Source: Campylorhamphus procurvoides
Lineage: Eukaryota > Chordata > Aves > Passeriformes > Dendrocolaptidae
Reading direction: 5' to 3'
Assembly (NCBI GenBank): GCA_013396655.1
Contig: WBMV01000301.1
Coordinates: 124,001-188,000, forward strand
DNA length: 64,000 bases
This document shows positions 62,801 through 64,000 of this stretch, piece after piece. The position numbers and the translations under genes were made by a program. Under the pieces are notes generated by a model that had not been told where the DNA came from, did not search any database, and worked only from the letters and a program-made list of their open reading frames with translations. How positions within the stretch are numbered: position 1 is the first letter of the stretch; the number at the start of each line of letters is the position of its first letter.

Positions 62801-64000
62801 TATTGAATCGAGATATGTGCAGGAAACTGAAATGGTAGAACTAGGAGATGAAGTTAGAAAAATTTAAGTAGAGATTTTTAATAATAATATTAAATAAGCC
62901 CTGTATGTATCAAGAAATATGGATGTCTTGTAAAAATGAGACATAATTTTGATTAAAATAATTGCCCTAGGAACTCTGGGATTGTCGAATTTAATTAGAG
63001 AAAAAATAGATGCAGTGGTAGCTCTTTAAACTTTGGTTTTAGATATCTTTGATGTTATGCTGCTAATTTCAGATTGCATCTACATATATGCAATGACCCT
63101 GAAGTCTTTAGTGTTGCAATTATTTAAGGCAAAAATAATGGGCTGCAAATGAGATTGTTCCTCTGTCACTTTAGAGGGTGCTGTGATTAACAGGGGACGT
63201 GGCCTCCTATGTCTTTAAAGATGACCATTTTTATTCGTTTAGAATAGTTAACAATCAACAAATAGGAAGCAAGCCACTCTATTCCTTTCTGACATGGTTT
63301 TCTTATTTATCATTCATGCTCTGATTTTGTTAGCTTGTTAACATAAGAGAACTCTCAATTTGTTAAAAAAACCCCAAACTTTGTGACTGTGATAATTCTG
63401 CTTGCTCCATGCCAGAAAATGTTGTCCTTCAAGTTAAGCTACTAAAGGTGATGACAATAAAATGCCTGTTAAATTATTGTGTGATTAAAATGTATAAGAC
63501 CTACTTATGCATGCCCACTGGTATGGTTTTATATAATCAAAATCACCTTCACTTAATAAATTCCGTGCATCAGCACCCCATATCTTAGGAAGGAGAAAAA
63601 AAAATCTGCGTAATTAATCATATTTTGTGTTTCGCACTGTCTGATATCTGACATGTTTCATGATAAAGAAAAAAAGGGTTCTGCAGACTAATTTGATGTA
63701 GCTAATCAATCTTTATTTTATAAGTGATAGAAACAAATGTTTGCTTAGGACTACCCTTTTTTCTTTCAGCTGGAAGTTAACGACAGTCTGTGCTGTTGGC
63801 TTTCACCAGCTGCTACTATGCCAGGAAGCCTTCAGCACTGGGACTTGGTTAACCAGGCTGTATGCTAGCCTTTCTATTCTGCGAGGCAGATTTCCACTCA
63901 ATGGATTGGGATTCTTAGCCTTTGGATAATTTCTCAATTCTTTGTTTTCAAACAGTTGCTTTGATATAGCCATTGAGGCATGGAGGCAGTTCCACTGCGA
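2719..64000 (+). CDS. UTRN: Utrophin, central part of coding region (partial, multi-exon)
   Basis: Utrophin is the autosomal paralogue of dystrophin, a large cytoskeletal protein linking F-actin to the membrane dystroglycan complex, enriched at neuromuscular junctions. Thirty-five exons read in one continuous frame across GT-AG introns from the second calponin-homology domain through hinge 1 and spectrin repeats R1 to R14 and into R16, about 1,786 codons. The 5' exons (start codon, first CH domain) and 3' exons (later repeats, WW, EF-hand, ZZ and coiled coil) lie outside. Exon lengths follow human dystrophin exons 7-44 closely. Introns not listed separately (for example 2835-3895, 4060-4634, 6181-6891, 32933-33754, 38136-38647, 49201-50345) showed no recognisable gene or repeat. 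No frameshift or internal stop was seen, so the gene looks functional. Confidence 0.97.
3896..4059 (+). CDS. UTRN: UTRN exon (DMD exon 8 equivalent): end of CH2
   Basis: The exon completes the Asp codon and reads VAVQLP then [17 protein letters not shown] and [13 protein letters not shown], the C-terminal helix of the actin-binding domain and the start of hinge 1. It is 164 bp, with acceptor GATGCAG and donor CAG|GTGTGT, and ends in phase 0. It is 18 bp shorter than DMD exon 8, a whole number of codons. The wording matches utrophin rather than dystrophin, which has QVSIEAIQEVEMLPR here. Confidence 0.96.
4635..4838 (+). CDS. UTRN: UTRN exon (DMD exons 9/10 region): hinge 1 and start of R1
   Basis: This 68-codon exon (204 bp, phase 0-0) begins with an acidic and Ser/Thr-rich linker containing [18 protein letters not shown], the utrophin hinge 1, and continues into helix A of spectrin repeat 1, [16 protein letters not shown]. 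Acceptor CTGCCTAG, donor GAA|GTAAGC. In dystrophin the region takes two exons (129 and 189 bp); here one shorter exon serves, and the difference of 114 bp is a multiple of three. Confidence 0.95.
5999..6180 (+). CDS. UTRN: UTRN exon (DMD exon 11 equivalent): R1
   Basis: It reads [19 protein letters not shown] and then [20 protein letters not shown], helices B and C of spectrin repeat 1 with the conserved helix-C Trp. The length of 182 bp equals DMD exon 11. Acceptor TTTCCAG; donor CCCG|GTCAGT after two bases of an Arg codon. An antisense open frame over the same bases is a shadow. Confidence 0.96.
6892..7042 (+). CDS. UTRN: UTRN exon (DMD exon 12 equivalent): R2 helix A
   Basis: The exon completes the Arg codon, then reads LHDMLMELQ and [16 protein letters not shown], a typical spectrin helix A with Trp, opening repeat 2. 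At 151 bp it equals DMD exon 12. Acceptor CCCCCTGCAG is strong; donor AAG|GTGGAC is weak for positions +3 to +6, and the frame stays open about 130 bp into the intron. Ends in phase 0. Confidence 0.95.
8446..8565 (+). CDS. UTRN: UTRN exon (DMD exon 13 equivalent): R2
   Basis: Forty codons, phase 0-0, including [12 protein letters not shown] and [19 protein letters not shown], helix B of repeat 2 and among the most conserved utrophin stretches. The length of 120 bp equals DMD exon 13. Acceptor TTGTTGCAG, donor CAG|GTAAAA. Confidence 0.96.
9308..9409 (+). CDS. UTRN: UTRN exon (DMD exon 14 equivalent): R2 helix C to R3
   Basis: Thirty-four codons, phase 0-0, reading [19 protein letters not shown] and [10 protein letters not shown]: helix C of repeat 2 with its Trp, running into repeat 3. 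The length of 102 bp equals DMD exon 14. Acceptor TTTTGTAG, donor CAG|GTTAGT. Confidence 0.95.
9410..12314 (+). other. UTRN: Intron between exon-14 and exon-15 equivalents
   Basis: A 2.9-kb AT-rich intron. I saw no recognisable gene, RNA gene or transposon. The antisense open frame near 10239-10565 is not conserved-looking and is treated as chance. Confidence 0.6.
12315..12422 (+). CDS. UTRN: UTRN exon (DMD exon 15 equivalent): R3 helix A
   Basis: Thirty-six codons, phase 0-0, reading [17 protein letters not shown] and [11 protein letters not shown], the opening helix of spectrin repeat 3 with its Trp. The length of 108 bp equals DMD exon 15. Acceptor GATTTGCAG, donor GCA|GTGAGT. Confidence 0.96.
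12984..13163 (+). CDS. UTRN: UTRN exon (DMD exon 16 equivalent): R3 helices B and C
   Basis: Sixty codons, phase 0-0, including [20 protein letters not shown] and [15 protein letters not shown], helices B and C of repeat 3. The length of 180 bp equals DMD exon 16. Acceptor TTATTTCAG, donor CAG|GTACTT. Confidence 0.96.
14462..14631 (+). CDS. UTRN: UTRN exon (DMD exon 17 equivalent): hinge-2-like proline-rich linker
   Basis: After a Thr/Val/Gln-rich lead the exon reads [17 protein letters not shown], the proline-rich and basic linker corresponding to dystrophin hinge 2, where ELPPPPPQKKRQI is found. It interrupts the spectrin rod between R3 and R4. It is 170 bp, two codons shorter than DMD exon 17, and ends after two bases of a Lys codon. 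Acceptor TTGTGTAG, donor AAA|GTAAGT. Confidence 0.95.
14741..14814 (+). mobile_element. CR1 LINE 3'-end fragment
   Basis: The stretch reads like the last bases of an avian CR1 LINE: a TGGACTAGATGATCTTCAGG segment followed by a CCTTTCAAC-like motif and ending in two copies of a CTGTGATT-type octamer, the usual CR1 3' terminus. Only about 75 bp is present, as expected for 5'-truncated copies. Confidence 0.75.
15212..15567 (-). mobile_element. CR1 LINE fragment, minus strand
   Basis: Read on the minus strand this matches the avian CR1 3' region. On the + strand it starts with TCATAGAATGGTTTGGGCTG, contains the CATCCAACCTGGCCTTGAAC landmark at about 15319-15338, and continues through the GAAGAATTTCTTTTTC segment to GGAGCTTTCTCTCCTCTAG. 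It is diverged and carries no usable open frame. Confidence 0.88.
16980..17103 (+). CDS. UTRN: UTRN exon (DMD exon 18 equivalent): R4 helix A
   Basis: The first base completes a Lys codon, then [20 protein letters not shown] and [16 protein letters not shown] follow, opening spectrin repeat 4. The length of 124 bp equals DMD exon 18. Acceptor TTAAACCAG, donor AAG|GTAAAA, ending in phase 0. Confidence 0.95.
17104..18834 (+). other. UTRN: Intron between exon-18 and exon-19 equivalents
   Basis: A 1.7-kb intron. Open frames at 18117-18380 and 18401-18643 are hydrophobic, lack splice-site framing and resemble nothing I know, so they are treated as chance. No repeat was recognised. Confidence 0.6.
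18835..18922 (+). CDS. UTRN: UTRN exon (DMD exon 19 equivalent): R4
   Basis: A short exon of 88 bp, equal to DMD exon 19, reading [20 protein letters not shown] and LLDQMGK, helix B of repeat 4. Acceptor CACTTTGAAG has a poor pyrimidine tract; donor G|GTAAGC is strong. It ends after one base of an Asp codon. The short length and weak acceptor make it a plausible skipping candidate, but skipping would shift the frame. Confidence 0.93.
18923..20717 (+). other. UTRN: Intron between exon-19 and exon-20 equivalents
   Basis: A 1.8-kb intron with no gene or transposon that I can recognise. Confidence 0.6.
20718..20953 (+). CDS. UTRN: UTRN exon (DMD exon 20 equivalent): R4 to R5
   Basis: At 236 bp this is the longest exon in the window, six bases shorter than DMD exon 20. 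It reads [30 protein letters not shown], then [17 protein letters not shown] and DDWLKNDAS, spanning helix C of R4 and helix A of R5. Acceptor CTTTTTAG, donor CAG|GTAAGT. The longer open frame around it (20594-21046) simply reads through both splice sites. Confidence 0.95.
21222..21402 (+). CDS. UTRN: UTRN exon (DMD exon 21 equivalent): R5
   Basis: Sixty codons plus one base, reading [20 protein letters not shown] and later [20 protein letters not shown], helices B and C of repeat 5. This part is weakly conserved between species. The length of 181 bp equals DMD exon 21. Acceptor CTTTCACAG, donor AAAG|GTAAAT. The preceding intron is only 268 bp. Confidence 0.93.
21403..23991 (+). other. UTRN: Intron between exon-21 and exon-22 equivalents
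   Basis: A 2.6-kb AT-rich intron. It holds TG/TA-rich simple sequence around 23430-23530 and an ATT triplet run at 23786-23808. No gene was recognised. Confidence 0.65.
23786..23808. repeat. (ATT)n microsatellite
   Basis: About seven to eight uninterrupted ATT units lie within AT-rich intron sequence, roughly 180 bp upstream of the GC-rich exon-22 equivalent. Confidence 0.95.
23992..24137 (+). CDS. UTRN: UTRN exon (DMD exon 22 equivalent): R5 to R6
   Basis: After two bases completing a Glu codon the exon reads [31 protein letters not shown] and VEKALQQAK, start of repeat 6. The length of 146 bp equals DMD exon 22. Acceptor GTACCAG, donor AAG|GTAACT, phase 0 end. Base use is unusual: codons are G/C-ending (CTG, CGG, GAG, AAG) and CpG-containing, unlike the AT-leaning neighbours. 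Confidence 0.94.
24138..26492 (+). other. UTRN: Intron between exon-22 and exon-23 equivalents
   Basis: A 2.4-kb intron whose first 700 bp (about 24250-24840) is GC-richer than the rest and open in several frames on both strands, including a 152-codon antisense frame at 24521-24979. The open frames follow from base composition and look like no known protein. No repeat was recognised. Confidence 0.6.
26493..26705 (+). CDS. UTRN: UTRN exon (DMD exon 23 equivalent): R6 to R7
   Basis: Seventy-one codons, phase 0-0, containing [20 protein letters not shown] and [20 protein letters not shown], helices B and C of repeat 6. The length of 213 bp equals DMD exon 23. Acceptor TTTGTTGTAG, donor GAG|GTAAAA. 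Confidence 0.96.
27294..27337. repeat. TA/TG simple sequence with perfect inverted repeat
   Basis: CATATATGTGTGT at 27294-27306 is mirrored by its exact reverse complement ACACACATATATG at 27325-27337, with an 18-base alternating spacer. It is a microsatellite able to form a hairpin or cruciform; no function is implied. Confidence 0.9.
30834..30955 (+). repeat. 122-bp direct repeat, copy 1
   Basis: This segment, beginning AGAAATTCTTTACTG and ending CCTGGTCTAGT, is identical base for base by eye to 31003-31124. Confidence 0.97.
31003..31124 (+). repeat. 122-bp direct repeat, copy 2
   Basis: Second copy of 30834-30955, starting directly after the single N at 31002. Perfect identity within an old, diverged transposon suggests an unresolved assembly join rather than a real duplication. 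Confidence 0.97.
32819..32932 (+). CDS. UTRN: UTRN exon (DMD exon 24 equivalent): R7 helix A
   Basis: Thirty-eight codons, phase 0-0, reading [20 protein letters not shown] and [10 protein letters not shown], the Trp-bearing helix A of repeat 7. The length of 114 bp equals DMD exon 24. Acceptor TTGATTTAG, donor ACA|GTGAGT. Confidence 0.96.
33755..33910 (+). CDS. UTRN: UTRN exon (DMD exon 25 equivalent): R7
   Basis: Fifty-two codons, phase 0-0, reading [20 protein letters not shown] and [11 protein letters not shown], helices B and C of repeat 7. The length of 156 bp equals DMD exon 25. Acceptor GTGCTCAG, donor CAG|GTGAGT. The exon happens to begin with an ATG codon, but this is an internal Met. 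Confidence 0.96.
34873..35043 (+). CDS. UTRN: UTRN exon (DMD exon 26 equivalent): R8 helix A
   Basis: Fifty-seven codons, phase 0-0, reading [36 protein letters not shown] and [15 protein letters not shown]. The [12 protein letters not shown] block is nearly identical in dystrophin and utrophin. The length of 171 bp equals DMD exon 26. Acceptor GGATTCTAG, donor AAG|GTCAGT. Confidence 0.97.
36752..36931 (+). CDS. UTRN: UTRN exon (DMD exon 27 equivalent): R8
   Basis: Sixty codons, phase 0-0, reading [30 protein letters not shown] and [16 protein letters not shown], helices B and C of repeat 8. At 180 bp it is one codon shorter than DMD exon 27. Acceptor TTGGGGCAG has a G-rich approach; donor GAG|GTATGA. 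Confidence 0.96.
36981..37371 (+). mobile_element. CR1 LINE fragment (end of reverse-transcriptase ORF and 3' region)
   Basis: It starts within the CR1 reverse-transcriptase frame, where the DNA resembles the LSKFADDTKLGG region (AGTAAATTTGTGGACAACAC, then CAAGTTGGGTGGGAGTGT), continues through GGCTGGAAAGCTGCTCAGCA and ends in a GATTCTGTGATTCTGT tail. The frame is broken and the part before the tail looks deleted, so the element is inactive. Confidence 0.9.
38001..38135 (+). CDS. UTRN: UTRN exon (DMD exon 28 equivalent): R9 helix A
   Basis: Forty-five codons, phase 0-0, reading [20 protein letters not shown] and LDAVNDALE, helix A of repeat 9. The length of 135 bp equals DMD exon 28. Acceptor TTGCTCCTAG, donor GAG|GTATTA. 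Confidence 0.96.
38648..38797 (+). CDS. UTRN: UTRN exon (DMD exon 29 equivalent): R9
   Basis: Fifty codons, phase 0-0, reading [31 protein letters not shown] and [11 protein letters not shown], one of the best-conserved parts of the rod. The length of 150 bp equals DMD exon 29. Acceptor GCTGATTAG, donor TTG|GTAAGA. Confidence 0.97.
40169..40330 (+). CDS. UTRN: UTRN exon (DMD exon 30 equivalent): R10 helix A
   Basis: Fifty-four codons, phase 0-0, reading [20 protein letters not shown] and [15 protein letters not shown], the shared dystrophin/utrophin segment opening repeat 10. The length of 162 bp equals DMD exon 30. Acceptor TTCTACTCAG, donor CAG|GTATTT. Confidence 0.97.
40680..40808 (+). 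CDS. UTRN: UTRN exon (DMD exon 31 equivalent): R10
   Basis: Forty-three codons, phase 0-0, reading [20 protein letters not shown] and then a Pro/Ser/Arg-rich loop, [14 protein letters not shown], before LDALQ. At 129 bp it is six codons longer than DMD exon 31; the excess lies in the loop and is also present in human utrophin. Acceptor ACATGGCAG, donor CAG|GTAAAA. Confidence 0.95.
41178..41351 (+). CDS. UTRN: UTRN exon (DMD exon 32 equivalent): R10 to R11
   Basis: Fifty-eight codons, phase 0-0, reading [33 protein letters not shown] and [11 protein letters not shown]. The [12 protein letters not shown] block is shared with dystrophin. The length of 174 bp equals DMD exon 32. The acceptor is preceded by an A/T-rich tract (TATTAAAACAG) rather than pyrimidines; donor ATG|GTATGT. 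Confidence 0.96.
41913..42068 (+). CDS. UTRN: UTRN exon (DMD exon 33 equivalent): R11
   Basis: Fifty-two codons, phase 0-0, reading [35 protein letters not shown] and YNDLGAQ, nearly invariant across utrophins. The length of 156 bp equals DMD exon 33. Acceptor TGTTTTTAG, donor CAG|GTAAGA. Confidence 0.97.
43501..43671 (+). CDS. UTRN: UTRN exon (DMD exon 34 equivalent): R11 to R12
   Basis: Fifty-seven codons, phase 0-0, reading [38 protein letters not shown] and LDSEIAWAK: the end of repeat 11 and helix A of repeat 12. The length of 171 bp equals DMD exon 34. Acceptor TTTTGGTAG, donor AAA|GTGAGG. Confidence 0.97.
43672..45542 (+). other. UTRN: Intron between exon-34 and exon-35 equivalents
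   Basis: A 1.9-kb AT-rich intron containing an 18-base T run at 44917-44934. No gene or transposon was recognised. Confidence 0.6.
44917..44934. repeat. Poly(T) run
   Basis: Eighteen consecutive T bases. No adjacent SINE or LINE body was recognised, so it is listed as a simple repeat. Confidence 0.95.
45543..45722 (+). CDS. UTRN: UTRN exon (DMD exon 35 equivalent): R12
   Basis: Sixty codons, phase 0-0, reading [20 protein letters not shown] and [20 protein letters not shown], helices B and C of repeat 12. The length of 180 bp equals DMD exon 35. Acceptor CTTGTTTCAG, donor TTG|GTAAGT. Confidence 0.97.
45723..48058 (+). other. UTRN: Intron between exon-35 and exon-36 equivalents
   Basis: A 2.3-kb intron with no recognised gene or repeat. 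A single N at 48030 lies 28 bases before the acceptor, between a T/G-rich run and the pyrimidine tract. Confidence 0.65.
48059..48187 (+). CDS. UTRN: UTRN exon (DMD exon 36 equivalent): R13 helix A
   Basis: Forty-three codons, phase 0-0, reading [31 protein letters not shown] and KREETVK, helix A of repeat 13. The length of 129 bp equals DMD exon 36. Acceptor TTTGTCCAG, donor AAG|GTAGGA. The following intron, 135 bp, is the shortest in the window. Confidence 0.96.
48323..48493 (+). CDS. UTRN: UTRN exon (DMD exon 37 equivalent): R13
   Basis: Fifty-seven codons, phase 0-0, reading [36 protein letters not shown] and KSAK. The length of 171 bp equals DMD exon 37. Acceptor CACTTCACAG, donor AAG|GTGAGG. 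Confidence 0.97.
49051..49200 (+). CDS. UTRN: UTRN exon (DMD exon 38 equivalent): R14 helix A
   Basis: Fifty codons, phase 0-0, reading [20 protein letters not shown] and [20 protein letters not shown] then ELSGEDEK. The first half is poorly conserved even against human utrophin; the second half is clear. At 150 bp it is nine codons longer than DMD exon 38. Acceptor TGCTCTGCAG, donor AAG|GTTTGT. Confidence 0.93.
50346..50483 (+). CDS. UTRN: UTRN exon (DMD exon 39 equivalent): R14
   Basis: Forty-six codons, phase 0-0, reading [25 protein letters not shown] and [20 protein letters not shown]. The length of 138 bp equals DMD exon 39. Acceptor TAATTTTAG, donor CAG|GTACAG. In mammalian utrophin this exon joins directly to the exon-42 equivalent. 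Confidence 0.96.
51285..51437 (+). CDS. UTRN: Candidate extra UTRN exon (DMD exon 40 equivalent): first half of repeat 15
   Basis: An open, phase 0-0 segment of 153 bp (51 codons) with acceptor GGATTGTAG, a TTTTCCTAATAC pyrimidine/branch-like tract upstream, and donor CAG|GTAAAT. It encodes [14 protein letters not shown] and [17 protein letters not shown], ending DEQKLQ: a spectrin helix A with Trp. DMD exon 40 has exactly this length and phase, and an ungapped alignment to my memory of human dystrophin gives about 17 of 51 identities, including RS, D-L-K-LD--E and DE-K. Mammalian utrophin lacks repeat 15 and has no exon here. A second in-frame acceptor at 51340-51341 (TTTTCACAG) would give a 96-bp version. 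Whether it is spliced into mRNA cannot be told from DNA. Confidence 0.72.
54891..55303 (+). mobile_element. CR1 LINE 3' fragment
   Basis: This follows the avian CR1 3' region on the + strand: CTAGAGAAGGATTGTTCAGC, CAGTACCTAAAGGGAGACCT, GGGAAGAAATTCTTCACTG, CACTGGAACTTGTTGCCCAG and a GACCCTTCCATCCTAAACC segment near the tail. It is a 5'-truncated and diverged copy; its open frame has no coding meaning. Confidence 0.9.
55697..55960. repeat. Possible LTR-like repeat with terminal hairpin
   Basis: The stretch starts with a perfect 10-bp inverted repeat (TGCTGGTTTA, loop GAGG, TAAACCAGCA) and runs on with sequence that gives me an impression of a dispersed avian repeat, including ACCCACCACAAGAGAGATTA. 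An N lies at 55871 between near-symmetrical AGCCCAG and CTGGG. Boundaries and family are uncertain, and no coding frame of an endogenous retrovirus was recognised. Confidence 0.35.
57812..58003 (+). CDS. UTRN: UTRN exon (DMD exon 42 equivalent): linker and R16 start
   Basis: Sixty-four codons, phase 0-0, reading [38 protein letters not shown] and [12 protein letters not shown]. It corresponds to the linker following dystrophin repeat 15 and helix A of repeat 16. At 192 bp it is one codon shorter than DMD exon 42. Acceptor GTTTTCAG, donor AAG|GTACTG. Confidence 0.96.
58004..59853 (+). other. UTRN: Intron between exon-42 and exon-43 equivalents
   Basis: A 1.85-kb intron with no gene or transposon recognised; a G/T-rich run precedes the acceptor around 59735-59800. 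Confidence 0.6.
59854..60026 (+). CDS. UTRN: UTRN exon (DMD exon 43 equivalent): R16
   Basis: It reads [32 protein letters not shown] and [19 protein letters not shown], helices B and C of repeat 16 with the helix-C Trp. The length of 173 bp equals DMD exon 43. Acceptor GTGCTTCCAG, donor ATG|GTAAGT after two bases of a codon. The split codon is TG+T (Cys), where human utrophin has Gly. Confidence 0.97.
60027..63955 (+). other. UTRN: Intron between exon-43 and exon-44 equivalents
   Basis: A 3.9-kb AT-rich intron with an AAT/AAAT-rich simple stretch at about 61731-61803. No gene or transposon was recognised; the small open frames, including 63741-63929, look like chance. Confidence 0.65.
61731..61803. 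repeat. AT-rich (TAAATA/AAAT)n low-complexity stretch
   Basis: Repeated TAAATA and AAATAAAT units form an imperfect A/T-only run broken by a few C bases, consistent with slippage-derived simple sequence. Confidence 0.85.
63956..64000 (+). CDS. UTRN: UTRN exon (DMD exon 44 equivalent), cut by window end
   Basis: After TTTTCAAACAG the exon completes a Cys codon and reads [14 protein letters not shown], matching the utrophin segment with WRQFHCD that opens the next spectrin repeat. Only 45 bases are inside the window; DMD exon 44 is 148 bp. Confidence 0.93.

Overview
The window is one stretch of the utrophin gene (UTRN), + strand throughout, from a bird. Translation of 35 phase-compatible GT-AG exons gives about 1,786 codons of the central part of the protein: the end of the actin-binding domain (second calponin-homology domain), hinge 1, and spectrin repeats R1 to the start of R16. 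Utrophin rather than dystrophin is indicated by signature stretches such as [29 protein letters not shown] and the proline run [10 protein letters not shown], which match mammalian utrophin from memory. A bird is inferred from chicken-repeat-1 (CR1) LINE copies, the main recognisable repeats, and from compact introns (135 bp to 6.4 kb). Neither gene start nor gene end is inside the window.

Layout: 1-2718 is intron. Exons equivalent to human dystrophin (DMD) exons 7, 8 and 9/10 (2719-4838) finish the actin-binding domain and hinge 1. Equivalents of exons 11-16 (5999-13163) make R1-R3. Exon 17 (14462-14631) is the proline-rich hinge-2-like segment. Exons 18-39 (16980-50483) make R4-R14. Exons 42, 43 and the first 45 bases of 44 (57812-64000) begin R16. 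I number exons by their DMD equivalents because most lengths match DMD exactly (lengths recalled from memory), and where they differ the difference is a multiple of three.

The main discovery is at 51285-51437. Between the exon-39 and exon-42 equivalents, where mammalian utrophin has nothing (it lacks repeat 15), lies a 153-bp open, spliceable, phase 0-0 segment. It has the same length and phase as DMD exon 40 and encodes the first half of a spectrin repeat, with about 17 of 51 residues identical to dystrophin R15 and the canonical Trp that dystrophin itself lacks there. I could not find a partner for DMD exon 41 in the following 6.4-kb intron, so this is either an orphan exon, half of a retained R15 whose other half I missed, or a recently lost exon.

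The rest is intron with CR1 fragments (14741, 15212, 30701, 36981, 54891), a possible LTR-like repeat (55697), simple repeats, and three single N bases (31002, 48030, 55871). One N sits inside a perfect 122-bp duplication that looks like an assembly artefact. No second gene, RNA gene or CRISPR array is supported.
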